Below are positions 17,800 through 26,713 of a stretch of 64,000 bases of DNA, in pieces; position 1 is the first letter of the stretch; every line of letters begins with the position of its first letter. This DNA comes from Emticicia sp. CRIBPO (lineage in GTDB: Bacteria; Bacteroidota; Bacteroidia; Cytophagales; Spirosomataceae), in contig NZ_JAAAKV010000015.1 in assembly GCF_009905725.1 (NCBI RefSeq), positions 51,275 to 115,274 of the forward strand. Reading direction: 5' to 3'. A program made the position numbers and the translations under genes. The notes below the pieces were generated by a model, which was not told the DNA's origin, did not search any database, and saw only the letters and a program-made list of their open reading frames with translations.

Positions 17800-17821
17800 T
17801 AAGACTATTCTGCAATATTGA

Positions 17822-18772
17822 TTATTTTACAGTGAAGTTGGTTTGTCCTACTCTGAAACCGTCAGCATACAATTCGATTTTGTAAACTCCCTTTTCATAA
17901 GCAGCACCACGGTCATAAATGAAGTCAACTGTCTGACCGGTGTTGGTATAGTTTACATTTTGTTTGGCAGTGTAAACGGTTTCTTTACCGCCAAAACTAA
18001 ATGCACCAGATCCTGTAGCCATATCAGAAATAACAGAGCCCTTAGGATCCAGCATTCTCATATAGATGGTTTTGGTTTCTTTTTGAGTAAGCGGGTTTTC
18101 AGCCAGTTTAAAACTTACTTTAACTTTGTCTACTCTACGGGCTTTAAACTCTTCGCCGTCTCTTTCACGGCCTCTCGAGTTGATAGCCGAAACGGTGTAG
18201 TTCAATGGTCTCAAAGCAGCAGCAAGGGTTACCTTCTCAGTCAGCTCCTTGTTTTTTACACTGTAGTTGTACACGGTATCCGATAACGCATCCTTAGCTG
18301 TTTTCAGCTCGGTGTTGGTAGTCTTAAGACCGGTGTTTTCGGTATTAAGTACCTCGTTTTGCAGGTTAAGCTGAGCATTTTGCTCTTTCAACTGTGCAAT
18401 TTCAGCATCTTTTTCAGTCAAAGTAGTTTCATAACTCTTGATTTTGTTCTGGAATTCTTTGATACTGACATTTTTGGATGTTAGAAGTTTTTTCTTGTCC
18501 AGTTCCAACTGGGCTTTCAATGCCTCCAATTCCCCAACCTGTCCACCTAAAGCAGTAATTTCGGCGATTTTGTCGTCTAATTGAGCAGAAATGGAATCAA
18601 GTTTGGAATTTGTTCTGAGGAGTTCCTGGGTTTTTTCAGATACGTCAACATTTCTCTGACTTACTTCCTGTTTTGCGTTGAAGTACAAATACCCGAATAT
18701 TGCGGCAATGGCAATAGCCAAAATCAAGCCGGCTTTCACGACTGTGCTGTTGTTTTTCTCAGATTGTTCCAT
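17822..18772 (-). CDS. Membrane-anchored periplasmic coiled-coil protein, unknown function
   Basis: 316 residues. A short charged N-terminus (MEQSEKNNSTVVK) precedes a single membrane helix (about 14-32), then a long heptad-rich coiled coil (about 35-185) with repeated Glu/Lys/Leu/Asn patterns, and a C-terminal beta-rich domain of about 120 residues (TVSAINSRGRERDGEEFKARRVDKVKVSFKL...YKIELYADGFRVGQTNFTVK). The layout suggests a type II membrane protein with an extended stalk. I do not recognise a named family. It has its own terminator, and the upstream 127 bases separate it from the divergent MFS gene. Confidence 0.7.
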   Translation of the reverse strand: MEQSEKNNSTVVKAGLILAIAIAAIFGYLYFNAKQEVSQRNVDVSEKTQELLRTNSKLDSISAQLDDKIAEITALGGQVGELEALKAQLELDKKKLLTSKNVSIKEFQNKIKSYETTLTEKDAEIAQLKEQNAQLNLQNEVLNTENTGLKTTNTELKTAKDALSDTVYNYSVKNKELTEKVTLAAALRPLNYTVSAINSRGRERDGEEFKARRVDKVKVSFKLAENPLTQKETKTIYMRMLDPKGSVISDMATGSGAFSFGGKETVYTAKQNVNYTNTGQTVDFIYDRGAAYEKGVYKIELYADGFRVGQTNFTVK

Positions 18773-18899
18773 AGTTATATTTATATTAGCGATTATTTTA
18801 GTTAGACATAAAACGGTAAAAAATTGTAATTATTTGTAAGGTCTAAAAAAAATATCAAAAAAGAAACCCTTAACCCTTCTAAAAAAGATTTTTGAAATA

Positions 18900-20126
18900 A
18901 TGGCAGATAACACCGCAATTAACAAAAAATATTTAATTGTTTTGGTAGCCGCACTGGGCTATTTTGTAGATGCATATGACCTGATCTTATTTGTCGTGAT
19001 CCGTAAATCAAGTCTTCTGGACTTAAACGTTCCCCTGGAATCCCTTTCTTCGACAGGTCTCAACCTATTCAATATTCAAATGATCGGCACCTTGCTAGGG
19101 GGTATTTTCTTCGGCATTCTCGGGGATAAAAAAGGCCGCCTTTATGTCCTTTTCGGATCCATCATGGTTTATTCCCTGGCCAACCTGGCCAATGGTTTTG
19201 TTGAAAACATCTGGCAATATTCCATTTTAAGATTTATCGCCGGATTCGGGCTTGCCGGTGAGCTGGGTGCCGGCGTAACGCTCGTTTCTGAAATCATGCC
19301 CAAAGAAAAACGGGGATATGCCACAGCCCTGGTAGCAGCCATAGGAGCTGCCGGTGCTTTCACTGCGGGAATCGTCGGGGATCTTACCCCGTGGCGGTAC
19401 TCCTTTATAATAGGAGGCGGCATGGGACTTCTTTTGCTTTTCCTCAGGGTAGGCACTTTTGAATCCGGCCTGTTCCTTAAGTCTGAGAAAGAGAATGTAA
19501 GCAGAGGGAATTTCCTTCAGCTGTTTACACATAAAGACAAACTGAAACGCTACCTGTCCTGCATGCTGATCAGCCTTCCGATATTTTTTGTCATCACTAT
19601 ATTGATGCAGCTGGCTCCTGAGATCGCTGCCAAGCTCAACATTGAAGGCGAAGTAACCGCCGGGAAAGCCGTGATGTTTGTGTACATCGGCCTCACCATC
19701 GGCGATCTTACTTCCGGACTGCTAAGCCAATGGCTCCGGAACCGGAAGAAAGCCATCATTCTGTTTCTCATTTTCAGTATGGTTTGTTGCCTGCTGCACC
19801 TCAACAGTTTCTCCATTTCATTGAATTTACTCTTTATCTCTTATATTGTATTAGGTTTCAGTGCTGGATACTGGATTTCGCTCATTACCCTTGCGGCTGA
19901 ACAGTTCGGCACCAACATCAGGGCAACCGTAGCCACTACCATTCCCAATTTTGCCAGAGGGGCGGTAGTACCGATTACTTTTATTTACCAGGGTTTAATG
20001 AGTTTGAATGATAACGATATTCTGAAATCTGCCCTGATGGTAGGCATTCTCTGTTTTATACTGGCTTTTGCCGGAACATTTTTTATTAAAGATACTTTTT
20101 CACGCGATCTGGATTTTACCGAATAA
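18900..20126 (+). CDS. MFS transporter of unknown substrate
   Basis: 408 residues with about 12 membrane segments. The first loop holds GDKKGR (the MFS loop 2-3 motif), an acidic pair in helix 1 (YFVDAYDLILF), and FIAGFGLAGELGAGVTLVSE in helices 4-5. The layout resembles the sugar/metabolite:H+ symporter branches (AAHS- or MHS-like) that carry aromatic acids, sialate or dicarboxylates. The substrate cannot be assigned. Five bases separate its stop from the next gene, so the two are co-transcribed and probably work together. Confidence 0.85.
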   Translation: MADNTAINKKYLIVLVAALGYFVDAYDLILFVVIRKSSLLDLNVPLESLSSTGLNLFNIQMIGTLLGGIFFGILGDKKGRLYVLFGSIMVYSLANLANGFVENIWQYSILRFIAGFGLAGELGAGVTLVSEIMPKEKRGYATALVAAIGAAGAFTAGIVGDLTPWRYSFIIGGGMGLLLLFLRVGTFESGLFLKSEKENVSRGNFLQLFTHKDKLKRYLSCMLISLPIFFVITILMQLAPEIAAKLNIEGEVTAGKAVMFVYIGLTIGDLTSGLLSQWLRNRKKAIILFLIFSMVCCLLHLNSFSISLNLLFISYIVLGFSAGYWISLITLAAEQFGTNIRATVATTIPNFARGAVVPITFIYQGLMSLNDNDILKSALMVGILCFILAFAGTFFIKDTFSRDLDFTE

Positions 20127-20131
20127 ACACC

Positions 20132-21154
20132 ATGGCACTTATTTCAAAAAAGAAGGTCCCTTATAAAATCTCCCCACAACTCCGGGACTACCTTGTCAAA
20201 TACGGCAGGGAGAAAGAACTCCCCATCAAATACTCAGACCTGCACCGGTTTGACAACAGGATCACCTTGTATGATAAAAAAGGGAATGACACACTGTGGG
20301 AAACCGTCTTCTATCAGCAGTCGGACCTGCTCGAGATTTATGAAAACCTCAAAAGGATTTATGCTGATCTGAAGACCGACGGTGACGAATCGGTCATCAA
20401 ACACCTGATCGTAGACCGGGTTGATATCTGTACTTATGCCAACACCTCCCCTTTCCGGATCAGGATCAGTAACAAGGTCAATGACAATTACGATTACTTC
20501 TATATTAAGAATGCCGACGCTTCCCGTGTTTACGGCCTGGAGCTGGAGCATATTCTTTCTCCCAACGTCATTTCTTATGTAACCAACAAAGAAACCCTGG
20601 TCGAAGAACACATCGCAGGAATAACCGGGGACCTGTTTATTCAGAATCACCTTACGGATGTCAACCTTAATCCCATCAGGCTATCAAAAGAGTTTATCAA
20701 ATTTAATGAGCGGTGTTTTGTCCGCTTATTGGGAGATATGCACTCTTCTAATTTTGTGATCATCGTCACCCCCGACTTTGAGGATTTTCATTACCGGATC
20801 AGGGCCATAGATTTTGACCAGCAATCGTACGAAGCCTCCAAATCGGTTTATATGCCCCAGTATTTTAAGCAGAACAATGCGATCATTGAAGTAGGCATGA
20901 AGTACATGACCCCGGAATCAGTCAAACAATATCAGATAGAAGAGAGGTCTTTGATATCCAACCGCATGCTGGCAGAAAAAACCAGGCTGCAGGAGCTGAT
21001 TGAGTCGATGAAAAACGACCGGATATTTCTCCCTCAGAACCTGGTTCAACTCAAGGAAGAATTATCCCTGCATTACAAAAACAAGGATTTCTTAAAATGC
21101 AAAAACATGGGTGATGTAGTGGAACTCAGTTTAAACCTGGTCAATATGCACTGA
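20132..21154 (+). CDS. Divergent protein-kinase/aminoglycoside-phosphotransferase-fold protein
   Basis: 340 residues, no family recognised at first sight, but the kinase-like motifs appear in order. Lys126 lies in YFYIKN (ATP lysine), Glu137/139 in LELEHI (helix C partner), and VEEHIAG at 157-163 is hinge-like. G201-D-M-H204-S-S-N207 matches a catalytic loop of the H-G-D-x-x-x-x-N type, and IDFD ending at Asp229 (Asp227 first) sits in the DFG position. A 110-residue N-terminal region of mixed charge precedes it. This is inference from motif order only. It follows the MFS gene by five bases and ends one base before the convergent nucleosidase gene. Confidence 0.6.
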   Translation: MALISKKKVPYKISPQLRDYLVKYGREKELPIKYSDLHRFDNRITLYDKKGNDTLWETVFYQQSDLLEIYENLKRIYADLKTDGDESVIKHLIVDRVDICTYANTSPFRIRISNKVNDNYDYFYIKNADASRVYGLELEHILSPNVISYVTNKETLVEEHIAGITGDLFIQNHLTDVNLNPIRLSKEFIKFNERCFVRLLGDMHSSNFVIIVTPDFEDFHYRIRAIDFDQQSYEASKSVYMPQYFKQNNAIIEVGMKYMTPESVKQYQIEERSLISNRMLAEKTRLQELIESMKNDRIFLPQNLVQLKEELSLHYKNKDFLKCKNMGDVVELSLNLVNMH

Positions 21155-21155
21155 T

Positions 21156-21947
21156 TTATTCCAGGATTCGGAGCAGCAATAATGCAGAGTTCTGCGAAGC
21201 AATCACTTTGAAGGTATTGAAATCAACGGTGGCTTCATTGTTAGCGTTGTCGCTCAGGCTTCTGATGACCAGGAAAGGAATATCCAGCTGATAACACAAT
21301 TGCCCGACCACAGCCCCTTCCATTTCGGCGGCAGAAGAACCTGTTCCATTAAACAACCACTCCGCTTTCTTTTTATCACTGACGAAAACATCACCGGTGG
21401 CTATTTTACCGGTATAAATGCCCGGAGTTCTTTTTTCAACTTTTTGAAGCACCAAACCAATACCCGCCCGGGTAGCTTTGGCGATCAAAACCGAATCACA
21501 TTTAAAATCCAGGGGATTCTGGACTTTATTCAGTACGTTTCTCGTTTTCCTGAGCACCAGTCCTTCCGGCAAAATTTGTCCGTAATCATGATGAAAAACA
21601 GACGTGCCGATCACGATGTCTCCGGGAAAATGCTTTGGATTGAGTCCGCCCGCCACGCCGGTAAATATGACCTGAGAAATGTCAAAGAAACTCAGCAGCA
21701 AAGTAGTAGAAAAAGCAGCATTGGCTTTGCCCACACCTGATTCGACCACCACTACTTCTTTATTTTTCAGTTTACCGGAATAAAAAACCTGTCCTTTGAT
21801 CAGCGTATCCTTACGTTCCTTCAATGAATCCAGCACCAGCTTGATTTCCTCAGGCATGGCCCCTATAATACCGATTTTCTTTTTTTGAGAAAAGGCAGGG
21901 ATTGTAAAAATCTGAAAACAAAACAATAGTAAAATCAGGCTTCTCAT
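21156..21947 (-). CDS. 5'-methylthioadenosine/S-adenosylhomocysteine nucleosidase family, exported
   Basis: 263 residues. It hydrolyses the N-glycosidic bond of MTA, SAH or a related nucleoside, releasing adenine. The active-site set of the MTAN family is complete: Glu34 (GAMPEEI), Glu210 (AAEMEGAVV) and catalytic Asp233 (RSLSDNAN), with the 23-residue spacing seen in the E. coli enzyme. Unlike that cytoplasmic enzyme it starts with a 20-residue hydrophobic signal peptide ending AFSQ, after which the core begins (KKKIGIIGAMPEE). A periplasmic location is inferred. It lies 51 bases downstream of the purine permease on the same strand. Confidence 0.88.
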   Translation of the reverse strand: MRSLILLLFCFQIFTIPAFSQKKKIGIIGAMPEEIKLVLDSLKERKDTLIKGQVFYSGKLKNKEVVVVESGVGKANAAFSTTLLLSFFDISQVIFTGVAGGLNPKHFPGDIVIGTSVFHHDYGQILPEGLVLRKTRNVLNKVQNPLDFKCDSVLIAKATRAGIGLVLQKVEKRTPGIYTGKIATGDVFVSDKKKAEWLFNGTGSSAAEMEGAVVGQLCYQLDIPFLVIRSLSDNANNEATVDFNTFKVIASQNSALLLLRILE

Positions 21948-21998
21948 ATGGTCGGTTTTTCAGCAAAATAAATTCAAAATAACCGGAAGGCATTGCGG

Positions 21999-23303
21999 TT
22001 AATGGCCATAGATCAAAAAAATCAAAGAAAAGAGGCATATAATCCAAAGAGCCGTGGATATTTCTCTATGTTTGGCAAAAATGACCTTCATCAGAACCCA
22101 GAAAATGAACCCGAGGATAATTCCCTGTGTGATGGAATAAGAAAAAGGGATTAAAACAAAAGCCAGGAAACACGGTACGGCTTCTTCGAGATTACCCCAG
22201 TCGATTTTAGCAATGGGTTTAATCATAAATACACCCACGATGATCAGTGCCGGAGCGGTAGCAATGGAAGGGATCAGCGAAATAAGCGGACCCAGAAACA
22301 TGAATGGTAAAAATAACAACCCTGCGACAATAGCCGTAAGTCCTGTTCTTCCACCCTGTTCAATACCCACCGCCGATTCGATATAGGCTGTTCCGGGGCT
22401 TGTGCCTATAATGCCTGAAAAAAGAGTCGAAAATGCGTCTGTAACGAGTGACTTCTTCACATTCCGGGGTTCACCGCTTTCGTCGTATAAACCGGCCGCT
22501 TCGGCCAGTCCGAGAAAAGTGGAGAGACTGTCAAACATGTCTGTAAAGGCAAAAGCAAAAATGACAGGAATAAAAGAGAACTTCAGTGAACCCAGGATAT
22601 CAAGGCTGCCGATCAGGCTGAAATCTGGCTGTGAAAAGAATCCCGTAAAATTGATGAGGGTTTTGCTCCCGAAATTAACAGCAGAGGCATCACCCCAAAG
22701 CCTCCCGATAGGAAAAGCCATGAGGCTGATCAGTAAAATACCGATGATGATCCCACCTTTCCATTGTTTGACCACCAGGGTGGTCATGATCACCAATCCA
22801 ATCCAGAAGGTTATTCCGATGGGATCGCGGAAAGAACTCATCCCCACCAGTGTAGCCGGATTGTCTATGATGACATGGGCATTCTGAAACCCTATAAAAG
22901 CAATAAAAAGACCGATCCCTGCAGAGATGGCATATCTCAAAGACTGTGGGATGGCTTTTGAAATCTGGGACCTGATATTAAAAACAGACAAGACCAGGAA
23001 AAACACTCCCGCCCAGAAAACCGCCCCCAAGGCTGTCTGATAGGTCATGCCCATCCCTTTAACGGCGGTGAAAGTAAAAAAGGCATTCATGCCCATTCCG
23101 GGTGCAACCACAATGGGGTTTTTAGCATAAATACCCATCATCAGACTGCTGAAAAATGAAAGCAAAACTGTGGACGTCAGTACAGCATTATAAGACATCC
23201 CTGCCTGGCTCAGTATCGCGGGATTGACGACAATGATATACATTGTAGCCAAAAAAGTACTTATTCCTGCCAATACTTCGGTTTTGATGCTGCTCTGTTC
23301 CAT
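21999..23303 (-). CDS. NCS2/AzgA-type purine permease
   Basis: 434 residues, about 12-14 membrane segments. It imports hypoxanthine, guanine or adenine with protons. MYIIVVNPAILSQAG, VVAPGMGMNAFFTFTAV, SAGIGLFIAFIGFQNA and the TSPGTAYIESAVGIEQGGRTGLTA loop are diagnostic of the AzgA/PbuG/PbuO subfamily (COG2252). It sits between DUF423 upstream (four-base gap) and the exported nucleosidase downstream, which together suggest adenine salvage across the inner membrane. Confidence 0.93.
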   Translation of the reverse strand: MEQSSIKTEVLAGISTFLATMYIIVVNPAILSQAGMSYNAVLTSTVLLSFFSSLMMGIYAKNPIVVAPGMGMNAFFTFTAVKGMGMTYQTALGAVFWAGVFFLVLSVFNIRSQISKAIPQSLRYAISAGIGLFIAFIGFQNAHVIIDNPATLVGMSSFRDPIGITFWIGLVIMTTLVVKQWKGGIIIGILLISLMAFPIGRLWGDASAVNFGSKTLINFTGFFSQPDFSLIGSLDILGSLKFSFIPVIFAFAFTDMFDSLSTFLGLAEAAGLYDESGEPRNVKKSLVTDAFSTLFSGIIGTSPGTAYIESAVGIEQGGRTGLTAIVAGLLFLPFMFLGPLISLIPSIATAPALIIVGVFMIKPIAKIDWGNLEEAVPCFLAFVLIPFSYSITQGIILGFIFWVLMKVIFAKHREISTALWIICLFSLIFLIYGH

Positions 23304-23307
23304 TTTA

Positions 23308-23679
23308 TCAGGATTTGAAAATCGTGATAAACAGCAATGCCCAGCCTGCCAGAAGCAGCGTACCGCCTATCGGGGCCACCGCACCGAAAGCCTTGATCCC
23401 GGTAAAGCATATAATGTATAAACTGCCGGAGAAAATAATCACACCAGCCAAGGTAGTGTACCCGCTATATTTTAAGGTCGAAGCCGTAAAGTCCTTACTG
23501 AGCAATCCGATCAGAATCAGGAACAAGGCGTGGTAAAACTGGTATTTAACCGCAGTTTCGTAAGTCTCCAGCCGGTTTGAAGCCTCCAGCATCGATTTAA
23601 GGGCATGGGCACCAAACGCCCCCAGGCCAACCCCCAGAAAACCCAGCACCGCACCGGATAGCAGAAATAACTTATTCAT
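23308..23679 (-). CDS. DUF423 family small membrane protein (YgdD-like)
   Basis: 123 residues with four membrane segments. GAVLGFLGVGLGAFGAHALKS near the start and the YHALFLI and PIGGTLLLAGW segments mark the DUF423 family, whose function is unknown. It is the first gene of the unit leading to the purine permease (four-base gap), a link also seen for other small accessory membrane proteins. A role in transporter assembly is possible but not shown. Confidence 0.88.
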   Translation of the reverse strand: MNKLFLLSGAVLGFLGVGLGAFGAHALKSMLEASNRLETYETAVKYQFYHALFLILIGLLSKDFTASTLKYSGYTTLAGVIIFSGSLYIICFTGIKAFGAVAPIGGTLLLAGWALLFITIFKS

Positions 23680-23890
23680 GATATATCGTTAATTATTAAA
23701 TGTAGCCCTCTGAAAATCTGAAACATGCGTTTTGATCTTCAAAATAGTAACGGTAAAACTACAACAGAATCGCGAAACTTGATAAAGAATTATCCCTCAT
23801 AAATGAAATAATCTGACAAAATATCAGGTCTTTTGGCTTTATAATCTGCCATCATATAAGGTCCGATTTTATAATCACGTTTTTTTGGCA

Positions 23891-23898
23891 TAAATTTG
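23891..23898 (+). promoter_or_regulatory. -7 promoter element of the SPOR lipoprotein gene
   Basis: TAAATTTG matches TAnnTTTG. Its last three bases form a TTG that could be mistaken for a start codon. Transcription would begin near 23905 and the ATG at 23920 follows. Confidence 0.6.
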
Positions 23899-23919
23899 CA
23901 GCATGATCAACGTTATCTC

Positions 23920-24459
23920 ATGAAAAATTTATTTGTTATTTTTCTTGTTTGGATCGTCGCCAGCGGGTGTGCGAATACATTTAACAAAAAAAAGACTAAG
24001 ATTGTTGATGGTAAAATAAGCTCATACAACGAAGATTTGTCTGTTTTCCGTCCGAAATTTGATAAGCAGGAGGAAGTCGCAGAACAAAAACAAGAGCAAG
24101 CCACCGAAGTCTCAGATCCTGGTAAAGATCCGAAAAGTGTAAACACGGAAGTGAATGCCATCCTGGATCGTGTTGCCGAAAGGAATAAAAACGCTTCAGA
24201 AGCCCAGGGGTACCGTATACAACTTTGGGCAGGCAACAGTAAGGCCGAGTTTGAAGGGGCCAAGGGATACATCCTGCAGTTTTTTCCTGAACTGGAAATT
24301 TATGCTTCCTACAGCCAGCCTACTTACCGTATTAAAGTAGGTGACTTTTTAAGTAAAATGAGTACTGAAAAATATTTTTCGTCCATAAAATCCAGATTCA
24401 GCTCTGCCAGGATCATTGCCGACAAAATTGACCTGAAAAAAAGTTTAGATTTAAAATAA
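23920..24459 (+). CDS. SPOR-domain lipoprotein
   Basis: 179 residues from the ATG at 23920; the TTG at 23896 that would add eight residues is part of the promoter. The signal peptide ends in a clear lipobox (IVASGC, Cys17). A Lys/Glu/Gln-rich linker follows, then a C-terminal SPOR-like domain (GYRIQLWAGNSKAEFEGAKGY...SYSQPTYRIKVGDFLS). SPOR domains bind denuded glycan strands at the division septum or lateral wall. The protein is probably outer-membrane anchored. Twenty-four bases separate it from gmd, so they may be co-transcribed although the functions differ. Confidence 0.8.
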   Translation: MKNLFVIFLVWIVASGCANTFNKKKTKIVDGKISSYNEDLSVFRPKFDKQEEVAEQKQEQATEVSDPGKDPKSVNTEVNAILDRVAERNKNASEAQGYRIQLWAGNSKAEFEGAKGYILQFFPELEIYASYSQPTYRIKVGDFLSKMSTEKYFSSIKSRFSSARIIADKIDLKKSLDLK

Positions 24460-24483
24460 TTTACAAAGACAGATCATTATCAG

Positions 24484-25581
24484 ATGAAGAAAGCACTAAT
24501 TACAGGAGTTACCGGGCAGGATGGTGCCTACCTGGCAGAATTCCTGCTCAATAAAGGATATGAAGTTCATGGTATCAAAAGAAGAGCTTCGTTGTTTAAT
24601 ACAGACAGAATTGACCATTTATATGAAGATCTTCATCATGATGATGTAAAATTCGTTTTGCATTACGGTGATTTAAGTGATTCCACCAACATCATACGCA
24701 TTATCCAGGAAGTGCAGCCTGACGAAATTTATAACCTCGGGGCCATGTCTCATGTTAAAGTAAGTTTCGACGAACCGGAATATACCGCCAATGTTGATGG
24801 TATCGGAACATTGAGAATCCTTGAGGCGGTTCGTCTGCTTGGATTGATCGAAAAAACCAGGATTTACCAGGCATCCACTTCTGAGCTTTATGGTCTTGTA
24901 CAGGAAGTTCCCCAGTCTGAAACGACGCCTTTCTACCCGAGATCTCCTTATGCCGTCGCTAAACTTTATGGTTACTGGATCACGGTCAACTACAGAGAAG
25001 CTTATAATATGTATGCCTGTAACGGTATACTTTTCAACCACGAGTCCCCTTTACGTGGTGAGACTTTCGTAACCCGTAAGATCACGAGAAGCGTTGCTCA
25101 GATTGCCCTGGGCCTTGATTCTTGTCTTTATCTTGGTAATCTTGATGCCAAAAGAGACTGGGGACATGCCAAGGACTATATTGAGGCCATGTGGCTGATC
25201 CTTCAGCAGGATACCGCTGAAGATTTTGTCATTGCTACCGGAATCACTACTACGGTAAGAGATTTCGTTAAAATGGCCTTCGCTGAAATCGGCGTTGAAG
25301 TAGAATTCAAAGGACAGGACGAAAAAGAAGAAGGTTTTGTGGTAAGTTGCTCAAATCCCGAGTACCAGATCCCTGCCGGAACGAGAGTCGTGGCTGTTGA
25401 TCCAAAATATTATCGCCCGACAGAGGTTGAGTTATTGATCGGAGATCCGACCAAATCCAAAACCAAATTAGGATGGGAGCCTAAATATGACCTTCCGGCA
25501 CTTGTGCAGGAAATGGTTCAGGCTGACCTCTACTTGTTCAAAAACCAGCCTAAAGTCAATAAAGCAGGAAGACCTGTCTAA
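24484..25581 (+). CDS. gmd: GDP-mannose 4,6-dehydratase
   Basis: 365 residues, cytoplasmic extended SDR. It converts GDP-D-mannose to GDP-4-keto-6-deoxymannose, the precursor of GDP-L-fucose, GDP-rhamnose and related sugars for surface glycans. [13 protein letters not shown] binds NADP. S131/T132, Glu134 (STSELYG) and Y156-x3-K160 ([11 protein letters not shown]) form the active site, and [17 protein letters not shown] is the GMD-specific segment. No fucose synthase is adjacent. It ends at a strong terminator. Confidence 0.95.
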   Translation: MKKALITGVTGQDGAYLAEFLLNKGYEVHGIKRRASLFNTDRIDHLYEDLHHDDVKFVLHYGDLSDSTNIIRIIQEVQPDEIYNLGAMSHVKVSFDEPEYTANVDGIGTLRILEAVRLLGLIEKTRIYQASTSELYGLVQEVPQSETTPFYPRSPYAVAKLYGYWITVNYREAYNMYACNGILFNHESPLRGETFVTRKITRSVAQIALGLDSCLYLGNLDAKRDWGHAKDYIEAMWLILQQDTAEDFVIATGITTTVRDFVKMAFAEIGVEVEFKGQDEKEEGFVVSCSNPEYQIPAGTRVVAVDPKYYRPTEVELLIGDPTKSKTKLGWEPKYDLPALVQEMVQADLYLFKNQPKVNKAGRPV

Positions 25582-25600
25582 AATATTCTGATTTACCATA

Positions 25601-25635
25601 AAAATCCGCTTCAATTATCCTGGGGCGGATTTTTT
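25601..25635 (+). terminator. Rho-independent terminator of gmd
   Basis: AAAATCCGC, a 15-base loop, GCGGATTTT followed by TT. Confidence 0.8.
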
Positions 25636-25668
25636 GATTCATAATAAGATACCAAAAGCTGATCAGTA

Positions 25669-26124
25669 ATGGACAATTCTCGAGACAGGATCATTATCCG
25701 GCAGGGCAGTATAAAAGATTGCCTGGAAGTAAGCTCCCGTATCCCGGAGTTTTCTGACCATCAGTACAATGAGGCCGTTTACCATGAGCGTCTGGATAAC
25801 AAACCGCATTTGATACTGGTCGCTTTCCGGGGTGGTATTCCCGTGGGATTTAAGGCCGGTTACGAAAGGGATGCCGACGGAAGTTTTTACAGCTGGATGG
25901 GAGGAATAGTTCCGGAATTCAGACAACTGAAAATTGCCCGGCAACTGGCAGAAGAGCAGGAATTATGGGCAAAAAAACAAGGATATAGCTCAATCATCTT
26001 CAAAACCAGAAATTATCTGAAAAGCATGCTTATCTTTGCATTAAAAAATGGCTTTCATATTATTGACATCCTGAAAAAGGAACAGGAAGAAAACCATAGA
26101 ATAATACTAAAAAAAATACTCTGA
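25669..26124 (+). CDS. GNAT-family N-acetyltransferase
   Basis: 151 residues. The core of the GNAT fold is visible: LILVAFRGGIPVGFKAGYE (beta 2-4), WMGGIVPEFRQLKIARQLAEEQELWAKKQGY (acetyl-CoA motif A, with Q-L-x-I-A in place of Q-x-x-G-x-G/A) and IIFKTRNYLKSMLIFALKNGFHI. The pyrophosphate loop is slightly degenerate. The substrate is unknown. It begins a tight unit with deformylase (four-base gap), but sits with a housekeeping gene without being RimI-like. Confidence 0.82.
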   Translation: MDNSRDRIIIRQGSIKDCLEVSSRIPEFSDHQYNEAVYHERLDNKPHLILVAFRGGIPVGFKAGYERDADGSFYSWMGGIVPEFRQLKIARQLAEEQELWAKKQGYSSIIFKTRNYLKSMLIFALKNGFHIIDILKKEQEENHRIILKKIL

Positions 26125-26128
26125 AAAA

Positions 26129-26704
26129 ATGATTTATCCGATTGTCGCCTACGGGGACCCTGTGTTGAGAAAAGAAGCAAAAGACATAAAACAGGGAGAA
26201 ATTGATGTGAAAAAGTTGTCTGAAGACATGTTTGAGACCATGTACTCAGCTTCCGGTGTAGGGTTGGCGGCTCCACAGATCGGGCTGAATATTCGCATGT
26301 TTGTAGTAGACGGAACGCCCATCAACCAGAATGCGGAAGAGGGTGAAGAAATTGATCATTCACTTACAGGTTTCAAAAAAGTGTTTATCAACGCCGAAAT
26401 CCTGGAAGAAAGCGGTGAAGAATGGGCGTATGAAGAAGGTTGTCTGAGTATTCCGGGCATCAGGGCCGACGTTTATCGTCCTGAAACCGTTAAAATAAAA
26501 TATCTCGATACGGATTGGGTAGAACATACCGAAGAATACAGCGGCATTGCAGCCAGGATCATTCAGCACGAATACGATCATATTGATGGTATTTTGTTTA
26601 CCGACCACCTGACCCCTCTCAAAAAACAAATGCTCAAGAAAAAACTCAACAATATCCAGAAAGGGATTGTTGACGCCGAATATAAAATGAAATTCTACAA
26701 ATAA
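26129..26704 (+). CDS. def: Peptide deformylase
   Basis: 191 residues. It removes the formyl group from nascent protein N-termini. All three signature motifs are present: GVGLAAPQIG (Gln50), EEGCLSIPG (metal ligand Cys105) and QHEYDHIDG (His147, catalytic Glu148, His151). A short insert (NQNAEEGEEIDHSL) between motifs 1 and 2 is common in Bacteroidota. Closely spaced with genes on both sides (four and nine bases). Confidence 0.97.
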   Translation: MIYPIVAYGDPVLRKEAKDIKQGEIDVKKLSEDMFETMYSASGVGLAAPQIGLNIRMFVVDGTPINQNAEEGEEIDHSLTGFKKVFINAEILEESGEEWAYEEGCLSIPGIRADVYRPETVKIKYLDTDWVEHTEEYSGIAARIIQHEYDHIDGILFTDHLTPLKKQMLKKKLNNIQKGIVDAEYKMKFYK

Positions 26705-26713
26705 GCCCGTTTT

